Of a DNA stretch of 64,000 bases, positions 61,197-63,404 are shown one piece after another (position 1 is the first letter of the stretch; each line of letters starts with the position of its first letter). The position numbers were made by a program, and so were the translations under genes. Source of the stretch: Ancistrus triradiatus (taxonomy: Eukaryota; Chordata; Actinopteri; Siluriformes; Loricariidae); contig JAJAGP010000936.1 of assembly GCA_025084515.1 (NCBI GenBank), forward strand, positions 186,001-250,000. Direction: 5' to 3'. The notes under the pieces were generated by a model. The model ran no database searches. It had not been told where the DNA came from and saw only the letters and a program-made list of their open reading frames with translations.

Positions 61197-61975
61197 GAAA
61201 CTAAAAAGAAAAATCACGAGGTAAAGCAACGAGATACGTTTCCATTTTCCAAGAAAATGGTCACATCCAAGTTGTCTTGAAACAAGGGGTCCGTACATTT
61301 TCTGAGATAAACTTTCATCCTCATATAATAATATAATGCTAACTGACTATTAGCTAACCTAGCCTGGCTACCATTTCAAACAAACAGAGTTACATAGTTA
61401 TAGTTAAACTACTTATATACTGAGTAACTAACCAAATACACAGTTAAAAGGTACAATAAGGTGGTTTGCAACGTCGCAGTTCGCCAACATTGACAATATA
61501 AAACATTATACAATCCTCTGTGGCTACACTGTGCCCGTTTTGATGTAAAGGCAGGCAGGGGCTATAGGTGATCAGCTAGCTATACGTTAGCTCTGATGCC
61601 CAGTATGCGCCTGTAGCTGTAGAAGCATGGATTTAATTCCGCTTCTCACCTCGCAAGTAGAAAAAAGGTTGGTTACTTAGTTAAACACACTCGTTTCAAT
61701 TCATAGATATAAACAGCATCAGTCACTGGGACGCATGAGCGCCAAGATAGCATCTGCTTTTCCACATTTATCGTAAATCTACCAAGCTAACTAGCTACGC
61801 ATCTAACAGTGAAGACACTAGGCCAAAAACAAGAGTCGAACCTGAAATGTTGATTCATTGTCAAGAGAGCAGCCATGAATGACCAGTACATTGGATAAAA
61901 ACAGTTATTTGTTTGAACTTACCAGCAGAGAAGAGCTACAGCGAGGCACAGCAACAAAACGCACAGCCTCTTCAT
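106..61975 (-). CDS. suco: suco gene (SUN domain-containing ossification factor), 21 coding exons, 3' end off the window
   Basis: The joined exons match the vertebrate SUCO/osteopotentia protein, as I recall the human sequence, through the SUN-like domain, the coiled coil and the membrane segment. In mammals it is an ER/rough-ER membrane glycoprotein needed for collagen production by osteoblasts and for late bone modelling; its yeast relative Slp1 works with Emp65 in protecting ER proteins. Order: signal peptide (residues 1-18), variable acidic region (to about 292), conserved linker with PTFDEWKKKVMEVE (about 310-325), SUN-like domain (about 350-497), variable acidic region with EEEEE, a coiled coil ending YLEELSQR-YRKQMEEMQ, and a transmembrane helix. 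About 1,090 residues are in the window against roughly 1,250 in human SUCO, so the C-terminal tail lies left of base 1. Phases match at all junctions except at exon 16, with one ambiguous acceptor at exon 4. Confidence 0.97.
390..1228 (-). mobile_element. Tc1-like element remnant (family sharing the end 'aataaagtgg(c/t)cgg')
   Basis: In intron 20. Read on the minus strand it follows the order of a known fish Tc1-like transposase gene, from the 5' terminal sequence (1199-1228) through GHGLVGAS-like N-terminal coding to the region before the third catalytic residue near 450. Large internal pieces are missing and many stops are present. The 5' end reads ttataaagtggtcgg. A copy of the same family lies at 40138-40750. 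Confidence 0.75.
1273..1377 (-). CDS. suco: suco exon 20: coiled coil
   Basis: 105 nt, phase 0 at both ends. It encodes DQKQTESIQMLQSQLENVTK and LMLNLSATVNQLQRE, matching human DQRQTEAIQLLQAQLTNMTQ with conservative changes. Acceptor ccttgcag, donor gtatgt. Confidence 0.96.
1464..1505. repeat. (GTAT)n microsatellite
   Basis: About ten perfect tetranucleotide units inside the 141-bp intron between exons 19 and 20, starting 14 bases past the exon 19 donor. Length changes here would alter a very short intron. Confidence 0.95.
1519..1606 (-). CDS. suco: suco exon 19: coiled coil
   Basis: 88 nt, phase 2 in and phase 0 out. It encodes YRKQMEEMQRAFNKTVIKLQ and NTSRIAEEQ, nearly identical to human. 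It is flanked by very short introns (88 and 141 bp). A GTAT microsatellite starts 14 bases from the donor. Confidence 0.96.
1695..2822 (-). CDS. suco: suco exon 18: large acidic exon, start of the coiled coil
   Basis: 1,128 nt, phase 2 in and out, with no stop or frame change. It opens IHTPEPELPVTSP, passes SPEDSPIVMLIDEEEEEPTP and TVTLL (human [22 protein letters not shown]), then a Cys/Leu-rich conserved block (SAIYCSHIPTLSCLASLREH), a long variable Pro/Ser/Glu region, and ends with the strongly conserved [35 protein letters not shown] and MNMSLSSRYLEELSQ, which begin the coiled coil. The clean frame over this length argues against a generally error-prone sequence. Confidence 0.97.
3295..3478 (+). 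repeat. interspersed fish repeat, 3' portion
   Basis: Contains the widespread fish repeat block 'tttggactgtaggaggaaacc', 'aacccaggaccttcttgctt' and 'gccaccatgccacc'. Related fragments are at 43256-43325, 46330-46400 and 56770-57030. The class is not certain from sequence. Confidence 0.7.
3698..3812 (-). mobile_element. SINE fragment, tRNA-derived, degenerate
   Basis: Shares 'caatccaagcaattgtgggt' and 'agtaccttaaccactatgct' with the better copies at 16991-17180, 39381-39555 and 60871-61040, but is shorter and more diverged. Confidence 0.7.
3840..4505. other. intron 17, no recognised feature
   Basis: AT-rich intron sequence. I see no conserved coding, inverted repeat or known repeat. Confidence 0.6.
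4506..4593 (-). CDS. suco: suco exon 17: Thr/Glu-rich region
   Basis: 88 nt, phase 1 in and phase 2 out. It encodes NMSTGTENETEVTEAVLAPT and PTPTEQEE; human has NKSISENATATAAPKMPEST in this place. It contains possible N-glycosylation sites (NMS, NET). Acceptor tcttgcag, donor gtacgt. Confidence 0.88.
4940..6480 (-). mobile_element. Tc1-like transposon with long terminal inverted repeats, transposase broken
   Basis: Bounded by TA dinucleotides. It starts CAGTGGTGCTTTGAAAG and ends with the near-reverse complement CTTGTTTGTGAAC...AAGCACTACTG. The inverted repeats run about 180-220 bp. On the minus strand, 6225-5821 encodes an N-terminal helix-turn-helix segment (VDAHQAGEGYKTISKEFGLL, YKWRKLKTIVTLP), and a frame change near 5825 leads into STIRRTLNNNGVHGRVAKRK and SKKNIAARLQFAKDHMDKPE. 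Later parts hold stops, so it is non-functional. Lies in intron 16. Confidence 0.9.
6490..7204. other. intron 16, no recognised feature
   Basis: AT-rich sequence with no supported feature. Confidence 0.5.
7205..7985. repeat. interspersed repeat split by a hAT insertion
   Basis: Begins with the common fish repeat signature 'caagtcagatttatttctat' and 'agcgctttttacaatgcatc', and resumes after the insertion at 7923. A related start is at 62983-63100. Outer limits are approximate. Confidence 0.6.
7345..7922. mobile_element. non-autonomous hAT element with perfect target duplication
   Basis: Inverted ends caggggtgtcgaactc and gagtttgacacgtg, flanked on both sides by the identical 8 bases ctctagac (7337-7344 and 7923-7930). 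The inner ends carry gggccacat/gggccaca blocks. No coding capacity. Confidence 0.9.
7986..8975. other. intron 16, no recognised feature
   Basis: AT-rich; short open frames look random. Confidence 0.5.
8976..9070 (-). CDS. suco: suco exon 16: recognisable but frame-broken exon
   Basis: 95 nt between tttccag and gtcagtg. The human exon encodes [20 protein letters not shown] and LTE, with phase 1 on both sides and a length divisible by 3. Here LNMVNN is in one frame, AATNVLGGKPELEDG is in the next, and LMEG (joining exon 17 as EGN) is back in the first. Starting from exon 15, one base is missing near the CCCC run (9063-9066), one is extra near TTT around 9040, and one more is missing before 8985. 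Spliced as it stands, the exon reads into a TAA. Either it is decayed and skipped, or the assembly is wrong exactly here. Skipping would join exons 15 and 17 in frame. Confidence 0.75.
9079..10620. other. intron 15, no recognised feature
   Basis: No conserved coding or clear repeat seen. Confidence 0.5.
10636..10929 (-). other. unassigned open reading frame inside intron 15
   Basis: About 97 open codons read CGWTSAPPTTMKDYISPLQL, RWRTYPTTPKQRDTVNS, DQELEQLVAITAMKVARRMT and PANEIMNFELL before a TGA. The residue mix looks like real coding, but I do not recognise the family and see no credible splice acceptor. It may be a piece of a transposase or a retrocopy. It is not part of SUCO as known. 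Confidence 0.3.
11025..11805 (+). mobile_element. Tc1-like element, short-TIR type, internally deleted
   Basis: Flanked by TA on both sides; starts CACTGCATGGCCAAAA and ends TTTTGGCCAGGCAGTG. Between them are degenerate transposase traces: WPPESRPEPH-like coding near 11620-11650, which corresponds to the 'WPxxSPDLNPIE' block around the third catalytic residue. Stops and deletions throughout. Confidence 0.85.
11885..12490 (-). mobile_element. Tc1-like fragment related to the element at 4940-6480
   Basis: Shares 'aggaattttagcccattcct', 'cacttgtgtgcttagggtc' and 'tgctgcatgacccacgttc' with 5205-5430. No intact ends and many stops. Confidence 0.8.
12564..12700 (+). mobile_element. tRNA-derived SINE
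   Basis: Head 'ggactgtggtagactagcag' with an A-box-like block, then a B-box GGTTCAAATCC, and tail 'aagtgtgtctgctaaatgac'. A second tail-like piece (ggtgtctgctaaatgactag) lies at 12510-12540. It ends just upstream of exon 15. Confidence 0.85.
12720..12785 (-). CDS. suco: suco exon 15
   Basis: 66 nt, phase 1 at both ends. It encodes DYPPGYLPSDDKPSKNLLGD followed by AT and one base, corresponding to human DYPLDYNTGEDKSSKNLLGSAT. Acceptor ttttttag, donor gtaagc. Leaving at phase 1 fixes the frame expected for the next exon. Confidence 0.94.
12979..13070 (-). CDS. suco: suco exon 14: end of the SUN-like domain
   Basis: 92 nt, phase 2 in and phase 1 out. It encodes VFGTSMVEEYDEIADSQYPS and ERHEYLDEDF; human has VFGTSMVEEYEEIADSQYHSERQELFDEDY. 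Acceptor ggtttag, donor gtatga. Confidence 0.96.
13298..13873 (-). mobile_element. Tc1-like element, 'cactgatca' type, internally deleted
   Basis: TA-flanked (13296-13297, 13874-13875). Starts CACTGATCACCTTAAAC and ends GTTTTGACCGATCAGTG. The inside keeps traces of the antisense transposase gene (gcatcacactacactgcatc, tgcatcctggtgccaacact) but about half is missing. Same family as 35297-35860. Confidence 0.85.
14387..14442 (-). CDS. suco: suco exon 13: SUN-like domain, conserved Cys
   Basis: 56 nt, phase 0 in and phase 2 out, encoding VELLSHFGSEHFCPLSLIR, identical to human as I recall it. The FGSEHFCPLSLIRVFG block is the hallmark end of the SUN-like fold. Acceptor ctctgtag, donor gtgggt. 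Confidence 0.96.
14676..14696 (-). CDS. suco: suco exon 12: 21-nt microexon of the SUN-like domain
   Basis: A seven-codon exon, MFIKYIK, between tgcttcag and gttagc, phase 0 on both sides. The same seven residues sit between YAKYVK and VELLSHFG in human SUCO, so it is required to keep the domain intact although it is far too short for routine gene finding. Confidence 0.93.
14859..14884. repeat. poly-A tract
   Basis: About 25 consecutive A in intron 11, with no retroelement body recognised next to it. Confidence 0.9.
15375..15805. repeat. dispersed repeat with 'tttacatgcacttaat' end
   Basis: Begins gagtgcatttacatgcactt, contains aatcagatt and tacatgca blocks and a 'cctggcaacc' core. Shares these with 26587-26830. 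Probably a non-autonomous DNA transposon; class not determined. Confidence 0.55.
15806..16430. other. intron 11, no recognised feature
   Basis: No supported feature. Confidence 0.5.
16431..16536 (-). CDS. suco: suco exon 11: SUN-like domain
   Basis: 106 nt, phase 2 in and phase 0 out. It encodes YPTNKWIKLGTFHARDERTV and QSFPLDEQMYAKYVK. Only a few residues differ from human (GRDERNV becomes ARDERTV). Acceptor ttccaaccag, donor gtaaat. Confidence 0.96.
16625..17265. mobile_element. palindromic MITE interrupted by a SINE
   Basis: Shares 'cagaatgatccaccaccca'-type and 'caccttgtagacgtaaagt' blocks with the copies at 18543-19015 and 23650-24255, and ends 'cctaataaagtgatcggtga'. The SINE at 16991-17180 lies inside it. 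No coding. Confidence 0.8.
16991..17180 (-). mobile_element. full-length tRNA-derived SINE
   Basis: On the minus strand: head ggactgtggtagcctagcgg, B-box GGTTCAAATCC, body 'aattgcttggattgtaagat', tail 'tcgctctggataagggcgtc' and 'tgctaaatgctgtaaatg'. Same family as 39381-39555 and 60871-61040. Confidence 0.9.
17861..17968 (-). CDS. suco: suco exon 10: SUN-like domain core
   Basis: 108 nt, phase 2 in and out. It encodes FVIELCEPIQVKQLDIANFE and LFSSTPKDFLVSISDR, matching human with a Y-to-F change at IAN(Y/F)E. This is the most conserved part of the SUN-like jelly-roll fold. A longer open frame runs into both flanking introns but is not coding outside these splice sites. Confidence 0.96.
18248..18315 (-). 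CDS. suco: suco exon 9: SUN-like domain
   Basis: 68 nt, phase 0 in and phase 2 out, encoding [20 protein letters not shown] and KIW (the Trp codon is split). This matches the human [23 protein letters not shown] almost throughout. Acceptor ttctcctcag, donor gtgagt. Confidence 0.95.
18543..19015. mobile_element. palindromic MITE, second copy
   Basis: Contains mirrored arms: 'gtggtgttggtggtggtgtt' near the left and 'accaccaccgcatcagtgtc' near the right, plus 'gaatgatccaccacccaata'. Matches the family at 16625 and 23650. In intron 8. Confidence 0.8.
19016..20068. other. intron 8, no recognised feature
   Basis: AT-rich; a donor-like gtgagt at 19441-19446 has no usable acceptor (see rejected items). 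Confidence 0.5.
20069..20196 (-). CDS. suco: suco exon 8: start of the SUN-like domain
   Basis: 128 nt, phase 1 in and phase 0 out. It encodes SQSLHTSSNGSPHPVKKIQK, then [20 protein letters not shown], which matches the human [20 protein letters not shown]. The YASxxCGAKIL motif opens the SUN-like fold. The acceptor lies only 33 bases from an assembly gap, so the branch-point region is partly missing. Confidence 0.95.
20229..20328. other. assembly gap (100 N)
   Basis: Exactly 100 N, the usual placeholder for a gap of unknown length. It lies 33 bases upstream of exon 8. Confidence 1.
20438..20500. repeat. (TA)n and (ACAT)n microsatellite
   Basis: About 15 TA units, then acatacatacatac and atatacaca, in intron 7. 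Confidence 0.95.
20809..20914 (-). CDS. suco: suco exon 7: conserved linker before the SUN domain
   Basis: 106 nt, phase 0 in and phase 1 out. It encodes VVDPEGATDPRVPEKEDIPT and then FDEWKKKVMEVEEKK. The DIPTFDEWKKKVMEVE block is nearly identical to human SUCO and is the first strongly conserved part of the protein; an analogous segment precedes the SUN-like domain in the Slp1 family. Acceptor tgtgtag, donor gtgaga. Confidence 0.95.
20915..21470. other. intron 6, proximal part, no recognised feature
   Basis: No supported feature. Confidence 0.5.
21471..22123 (-). mobile_element. hAT-like element carrying a BED zinc-finger coding fragment
   Basis: Ends tagagatgcaccgat and its near-complement atcgattggtgcacctcta. 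On the minus strand around 21655-21712 it reads LKQHHLAEYVEFDKAKASSA, the end of a BED-type zinc finger with two His, followed by acidic linker residues. The rest of the transposase is absent. The flanks share only aatct, so no perfect 8-bp target duplication. Related copy at 44712. Confidence 0.75.
22689..23643 (-). mobile_element. Tc1-like transposon, second long-TIR copy, internally deleted
   Basis: TA then CAGTGGTACTTGAAAGTTTG at the left; right end AGTTCACAAACCAAGCACCA. On the minus strand it keeps a helix-turn-helix piece, TLPRSGRPTKITPRARRVIV and VTKESNVTSKQLKTSLTLAT, then STIRRTLNNNGVIGRVARRK. The 3' half of the gene is deleted. Its reading frame is cleaner than that of the copy at 4940-6480, suggesting a younger insertion. 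Confidence 0.9.
23650..24255. mobile_element. palindromic MITE, third and fullest copy
   Basis: Left arm 'gtcaggaccctcacaggact', right arm 'gtgggggtcctgaccattag', which are inverted relative to each other; many further mirrored blocks lie between them. Ends 'cctaataaagcgatcgatga'. No coding. Abuts the Tc1 element at 22689-23643. Confidence 0.85.
24502..24634 (-). CDS. suco: suco exon 6
   Basis: 133 nt, phase 2 in and phase 0 out. It reads VLVEPVEDQEARTNADLAPS and then QDSAEPDLTLQQKTSNSSFS, ending AKDE before the gtgcgc donor. The acceptor is ctctctag at the end of a very long CT microsatellite (24635-24772). The residues are acidic and Ser-rich as expected for this region of SUCO, but no strong motif is conserved. 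Confidence 0.82.
24635..24776. repeat. GA/CT microsatellite with a 32-bp duplication
   Basis: Two copies of a 32-bp unit containing gagcgagaccaatatagaga, followed by about 33 GA units. On the gene strand this is the CT polypyrimidine tract directly before the exon 6 acceptor. Confidence 0.95.
25025..25141 (-). CDS. suco: suco exon 5
   Basis: 117 nt, phase 2 in and phase 2 out, flanked by cccctcag and gtgagt. The frame is fully open: PLEIASADAPLKNSSASQ, then CELGSVALSSQLLATGSTLS. It is a Ser-rich, low-conservation part of the luminal region with a possible N-glycosylation site (NSS). Assignment rests on phase, splice sites and position rather than on clear homology. Confidence 0.8.
25142..25719. 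other. intron 4, no recognised feature
   Basis: No supported feature apart from a short (TA)n at 25631-25642. Confidence 0.5.
25720..26070 (-). CDS. suco: suco exon 4: Pro/Glu-rich luminal region, start ambiguous
   Basis: The body reads FETTHLETHPNDDQQQVIQ, then a Pro/Ser run, LLNQMEAELPQAEPSLEQ and a tail ending SPQNPS, leaving at phase 2 into a gtgagt donor. The best acceptor by branch point (aactgac) and pyrimidine tract is cgaaag, giving an exon start at 26070 and the acidic reading TVNKNVEAVDEVQLA. That frame then meets TGA after one base too many in the GGCCCTTT tract near 26022-26030. Using the later AG (exon start 26045) keeps the frame open but gives the odd residues WTRCNWP and a poor pyrimidine tract. 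See findings. Confidence 0.75.
26071..26586. other. intron 3, proximal part
   Basis: Contains a good branch point (aactgac on the gene strand, near 26095) and a pyrimidine tract for exon 4; otherwise nothing recognised. Confidence 0.5.
26587..26830. repeat. dispersed repeat, relative of 15375-15805
   Basis: Begins gtgtatttacatgcacttaa, has several aatcagatt-like blocks, and a 'gttgccaggtctgtg' core shared with the other copy. Confidence 0.5.
26835..29000 (+). mobile_element. L2/CR1-like LINE, degenerate
   Basis: Around 27480-27690 the plus strand reads TPLMKKPSVNSADMSNYRPV, SLLPFLSKASNLLLGKLTNF and KASHSTETALLTITE, the classic 'NYRPVSLLP...HSTETAL' start of a non-LTR reverse transcriptase. 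Downstream, 28490-28710 resembles the C-terminal part of the same kind of ORF. The 3' tail (28959-29000, agtcactctggataagggcg) matches the SINE tails. Stops and a MITE insertion interrupt it. Confidence 0.75.
27931..28115. mobile_element. small MITE with 28-bp inverted repeats
   Basis: 27931-27958 and 28088-28115 are inverted repeats matching at 26 of 28 positions (core cttcccatttaaacctat). 185 bp in total, no coding. Lies inside the LINE. Confidence 0.8.
29001..29860. other. intron 3, no clear feature
   Basis: Nothing definite; it may include older LINE sequence. Confidence 0.4.
29860..30480 (+). mobile_element. degenerate LINE reverse-transcriptase remnant
   Basis: Broken plus-strand frames give ALDFKKTFDYLAPRTFLQTY (the 'DFKKAFD' RT motif), a WSKTGLLSKPCPTLLNIYN block resembling 'RQGCSLSPTLFNIYIND', and KIKAIIFQDRSK. 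Many stops. Distinct from the L2-like element upstream. Confidence 0.6.
31210..31305. repeat. MITE end fragment (attgactgtg type)
   Basis: Ends acattcagataatgggaatt followed by gactgtg, the complement of the cagtcaat start at 43348. Ends 66 bp from exon 3. Confidence 0.5.
31372..31488 (-). CDS. suco: suco exon 3: acidic luminal region
   Basis: 114 or 117 nt, phase 0 at both ends, encoding VEEQRETHLSHNVGLERE and an acidic stretch ending EDVPEQ. The acceptor is a tandem AGCAG: splicing after the first AG (exon start 31488) adds one Gln, and after the second AG (exon start 31485) does not. A T-rich tract lies directly upstream. The donor is CAG|gtgact. Confidence 0.85.
32396..32964 (+). mobile_element. 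pogo-like element with a CENP-B-type helix-turn-helix fragment
   Basis: TA-flanked; 27-bp inverted repeats (32396-32422, 32938-32964) matching at 23 of 27, starting ccgtatttttcgg. Between 32700 and 32830 the plus strand reads VQHGHRAAAREFNINESMVR and KWRKQEDAPAPGK, an N-terminal DNA-binding segment of pogo/Tigger transposases. The catalytic domain is missing. Confidence 0.9.
32965..35296. other. intron 2, no recognised feature
   Basis: AT-rich. A 115-codon plus-strand frame at 34758-35105 has no recognisable family or splice context. Confidence 0.5.
35297..35860 (-). mobile_element. Tc1-like element remnant, 'cactgatca' family
   Basis: Starts 'ataaccacctgcctaatatt' and follows the antisense transposase gene: 'actttaagtcctgtaagttg', 'ccagcacatcccacagatgc', 'ttatcctgctgaaagaggc'. 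A possible far end of the same family (ataatgttatggtcagtaca) is at 37214-37236. No open transposase frame. Confidence 0.8.
35861..38730. other. intron 2, mostly unrecognised
   Basis: Contains the Tc1 end at 37200-37240 and an hAT-type end (atcgcctatcacgat...cccctag) near 38445-38515; nothing else supported. Confidence 0.45.
38735..39190 (+). repeat. unclassified dispersed repeat, copy 1
   Basis: Shares with 60300-60775 the blocks cacctcaacagccagtcaac, gatccacaagcag, ttagctcacatttggact, ccactacctgtatattctct and tataagctgcttcacattca. LTR-like layout (TATATAA box, ending ttacagcttt), but no partner LTR or coding region is seen. Confidence 0.6.
39381..39555 (-). mobile_element. tRNA-derived SINE
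   Basis: On the minus strand it opens gggactgtggtggcctagcg and ends with the tail 'tcgctctggataagggcgtc'. The B-box is weakened (agtgttcaaatcc). Located 116 bp downstream of exon 2 in the gene direction. Confidence 0.88.
39671..39779 (-). CDS. suco: suco exon 2: divergent luminal N-terminal region
   Basis: 109 nt, entering at phase 2 and leaving at phase 0. The frame gives SPSRHVQCSAQASTGAELPA and then an acidic, Gln/Glu-rich tail ending GANDK. The acceptor is ttgtgcag and the donor is GTATCC. The W-x-P-S-x-x-V-x-C spacing fits the human N terminus, but the rest is diverged. The other two frames are not needed by the phase of exon 1, and one has a stop. Confidence 0.85.
40138..40750 (+). mobile_element. 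Tc1-like remnant, same family as 390-1228
   Basis: Plus-strand traces in order: gaaaggcaacagtaactcaa, 'tgcagaagagcatctctgaa', 'gttgcctggtctgatgagtc' (the first catalytic Asp region, SDES), 'acatgaaagcatggatc', 'tttccagcaccttgttgaat', and end 'aaggtgtacctaa'. Stops and deletions; non-functional. Confidence 0.85.
40751..41920. other. intron 1, no recognised feature
   Basis: No supported feature. Confidence 0.5.
41921..43255 (+). mobile_element. Tc1-like transposon with pseudogenised transposase, 3' end missing
   Basis: Left end CAGTACCAGTCAAAAGTTTA. The gene starts MARTTQLSKEKHQSIITLRN at 42352 and breaks frame near 42440; a later frame (42598-43031) reads STSAVQRRLRESGLHGRIAA, KKPLLRKNNKRKRILWDKEH and WKSVLWPDKSKFEIFGSKHH. 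The first catalytic Asp is in WPDKSKFE; the block with the last catalytic residue near 43170 is out of frame. The right end is replaced at 43256 by another repeat. Confidence 0.9.
43256..43325 (+). repeat. fragment of the fish repeat seen at 3295-3478
   Basis: Contains tacccggagtaaacccaccc and agaaggacatgcagaccaca. It truncates the Tc1 element on its left. Confidence 0.65.
43348..43648. mobile_element. MITE with cagtcaat ends
   Basis: Starts cacagtcaatccccgctatc, ends with attcagataatagggaatta, a partial complement of the start. A related end is at 31210-31305. Confidence 0.5.
44712..45342 (-). mobile_element. hAT-like element, second BED-type copy, truncated
   Basis: Starts tagagatgcaccgatt and repeats the coding block VEFDKAKASPAESADPDTSK on the minus strand (44915-44856). 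The right terminal repeat is lost where another TIR-like start (tagtgctgcactgatac) begins at 45343. Confidence 0.7.
45343..47453. other. intron 1 segment with a CpG-rich patch
   Basis: Begins with an hAT-like end (tagtgctgcactgatac). 45888-46015 is unusually CpG-rich (tctgacgtatttccgggttt, aaacgcgctgctgcggccga). A fragment of the fish repeat is at 46330-46400. No gene seen. Confidence 0.4.
47454..48728. mobile_element. hAT element with perfect 8-bp target duplication
   Basis: Starts tagggctgcaactaacga and ends gttgttgcagcccta; both sides carry atgtgatc (47446-47453 and 48729-48736). Most of its inside is a second element (47768-48493). No transposase frame found. Confidence 0.92.
47768..48493. 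mobile_element. DNA transposon nested inside the hAT element
   Basis: Inverted ends ggccctgtccacacggacac and gtgtacgtgtggacatagcc. No clear target duplication and no coding. GC-rich core. Confidence 0.75.
48780..49550 (+). mobile_element. BED-type hAT transposase remnant with right end
   Basis: Plus-strand frames give NGANLFQHLKHNYTDSTEYE (zinc-finger His region), then STKQLSITQAFTKAAQYEKD and SRRRKETTDIISYCNLKNRA with APIAMLEL, the order of fish ZBED-like hAT transposases. The right end reads tatcgcccagcacta, a hAT-type terminus. Catalytic parts are missing. Confidence 0.75.
49551..50552. other. intron 1, no recognised feature
   Basis: Includes an A-rich low-complexity run at 50179-50217. 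Confidence 0.5.
50553..51206 (-). mobile_element. Tc1-like transposon, 3' part, cut by an assembly gap
   Basis: Minus strand 51139-50678 reads MKHGGGKIMLWCCLSAQGTG, then VFQHDNDPKHTIQAMEWFRK (second catalytic Asp) and WPSQSPDFNPIENVCRELKV (the Glu of DD34E). The last 40 or so codons shift frame. The 5' half lies in or beyond the gap at 51207. Confidence 0.9.
51207..51306. other. assembly gap (100 N)
   Basis: Placeholder gap inside the Tc1-like element, probably caused by its repetitiveness. Confidence 1.
51307..54100. other. intron 1, no recognised feature
   Basis: A possible hAT-type start (tagggttgggtgatgag) at 53094; nothing else supported. Confidence 0.45.
54101..54336. repeat. A-rich direct repeats flanking a 168-bp GC-richer segment
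   Basis: 54101-54136 and 54305-54336 share gtaaatatcaaatttt and aaaaataaaaacaaaaa, differing by two T. The enclosed segment has gacggcgggcagagaagagc, unlike its AT-rich surroundings. Confidence 0.65.
54337..56769. other. intron 1, no recognised feature
   Basis: No supported feature apart from a short (AATA)n at 54719-54737. Confidence 0.5.
56770..57030. repeat. fish interspersed repeat, longer copy
   Basis: Starts tcattcatttatttctgtat, passes 'gtgggaaacaaccctggacc' and ends 'acacgatagcccaaaccact'. Same family as 3295-3478, covering its 5' part. Confidence 0.65.
57383..57765. mobile_element. MITE with 'gtggtacc' inverted ends
   Basis: Left end agtaaagtggtacccaaa, right end aaccgaggtaccactgta; inner blocks ttcgttccagaaggc and gagttccaaggtgttc are also opposed. 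No coding. Confidence 0.7.
58500..59560 (+). mobile_element. possible retroelement polymerase remnant
   Basis: Around 58970-59060 the plus strand reads TLKAIYYTDSNPSQIGF and QKDGCD, loosely like an RNase H 'YTDAS..GIGAVL' start followed by '..DG'. Heavily broken; the class is uncertain. Confidence 0.3.
60300..60775 (+). repeat. unclassified dispersed repeat, copy 2
   Basis: Direct-orientation partner of 38735-39190, sharing cacctcaacagccaatcaac, gatccacaagcag, cactacctgtatattctctc and the 'cacagctttc' end. Confidence 0.6.
60871..61040 (-). mobile_element. tRNA-derived SINE
   Basis: On the minus strand: head gggactgtggtagcctagcg, B-box GGTTCAAATCC, shortened tail. Same family as 16991-17180. 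Confidence 0.88.
61142..61192. repeat. (TA)n microsatellite
   Basis: About 25 TA units in intron 1, 730 bp downstream of the exon 1 donor. Confidence 0.97.
61193..61922. other. intron 1, proximal part
   Basis: No repeat or coding recognised. Being single-copy and next to the promoter, it could hold regulatory sites, but none is identifiable. Confidence 0.4.
61923..61975 (-). CDS. suco: suco exon 1: start codon and signal peptide
   Basis: Encodes MKRLCVLLLCLAVALLC plus two bases of the next codon (phase 2), followed by the donor gtaag. It is a short basic start and a leucine-rich hydrophobic core, a typical ER signal peptide. The ATG at 61975 has A at -3, and an in-frame TAA lies 36 bases upstream (62009-62011), so this is the first possible start in the frame. 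The junction rebuilds a Trp codon, giving LLCW-SPS, which parallels the W-x-P-S at the same place in the human protein. Confidence 0.9.
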
Positions 61976-62330
61976 TATCTTCCCGCGGGGACCAACATCC
62001 TCGCTTTTTTATCGACAGTCCTGGGCCGTACAGAGAAGTCAAGCAGCTAGAAAATATTTTTTATTACACTGTAATTCTAAAGCCTCACAGGGGGTGTGTT
62101 TCAGGCGCGAGAAGGGGCTGACATAGCTGTTAAGACCCGACTAACTGAAGCTCGCTTGCTTCTCTATCCACACACTGAGCCGCTCAAGCTCTCTAGCGCT
62201 TCTAGCTATAGCGGTTGCTCCTCTCCTCCAATAGGAAGCCCGCGTTTAATTTGGCTCCGCCCACATGCCACCTTTTCAGAGATGAGCTGGTAGCATGTGT
62301 CAGCGGCCGCGTCATCACACTGATAAGCAT
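61976..62330 (-). promoter_or_regulatory. suco: suco promoter and 5' UTR region
   Basis: This stretch directly upstream of the start codon is richer in CpG than the flanking DNA. Reading the gene strand, it has an inverted CCAAT box (CCAAT on the plus strand at 62228-62232), a GC box (GGGCGGAGCC, 62253-62262) and a TGACGCGG element (62307-62314) that resembles a CRE/UPR-type site with one mismatch. No clear TATA box is seen at a fitting distance. The transcription start cannot be placed from sequence alone; the 5' UTR probably covers the bases just above 61975. No divergent gene is visible on the other strand. Confidence 0.6.
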
Positions 62331-63404
62331 TTTTTTTATAAACTGCACAGTTTGATTGAGCAATACTGCAACATCCTGCTATGCTGAAGTATGTAACAAT
62401 ATCATTTAAAGAGCAACAGTAAGCCCCCAGGTATTCAGGAGCGTTTCTAGTCTACTTGTTGTACTGGGACACGGAATTTAGAAGGGCACAGCTGTACCCA
62501 TCTGCTTGCCAATCAGTCGTAGGGGCACTATTGTACAGAAAAATAAGCCCGTTAAACACTAAATAGATTAAGTGATATAACACTAAAGTGGGTGTTACTC
62601 TGTCATGGGTGAGAAATAAATAAATAAAATAACACTAATGGATTATTTATATATTTACTCTGGACTCTGGACTTTCCAGTCCACAGCCTCCATTAGTCAA
62701 TGCAAGGACTGAAAGAAATTGGCTCTGACTTACAGCATTAGAAGCTCAAGCTTTTGGAAAGATGCTGGACATTATGGAAAATGTAGTGGCACATACCCCA
62801 GTAAAGTGGATCTGATGATACCACTGCAGGTAACGCTACATCAGGTACACCTACCATGTGCACTCAGCTACTGAATTGTTAGGTTATCCCATTGGCTACT
62901 TACACCTAACGGCCATTTTTAGCAGGTACATATGCCATATAACCTGACAATCAATAATAAAGGAGCACCACAGGTAAGTTAAGTCAAATGTATTTATATA
63001 GCACATTTTAGCACAGAACATTTACCCAAAGTGAAACCTAAATGTGAAGAGGTCGAAACATTGGGATGACCAAGACTCAAAGAGGGACATAACCTCCTTG
63101 GGCAGCCTAGATTTTATCTGCTGTATACGAATTAAACCAAGTTAGCTAAATAATATGTTTATAATAATAAGTTCAATAGACAGAATCAAAATATAAAGAA
63201 TACTGAACATTTAAAGAATGATGTAGAATACAATATTATGAAGAATTTGATAAAAACAGAGAATGTAAGACAATAGTATATACAATAAATACACAGAAAA
63301 TACATTTCCCAGATATCAGATTGCTGCAAAACTCAGCATGCAGTTATGTCTCAGGCAGATATGTAAATGGTTACAGGTGTGGTCTAATTAGACACTAGGT
63401 CTTG
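62331..63404. other. upstream of suco
   Basis: AT-rich. 62983-63100 carries the 'aagtcaaatgtatttatata' fish repeat also seen at 7205. No gene. Confidence 0.5.
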
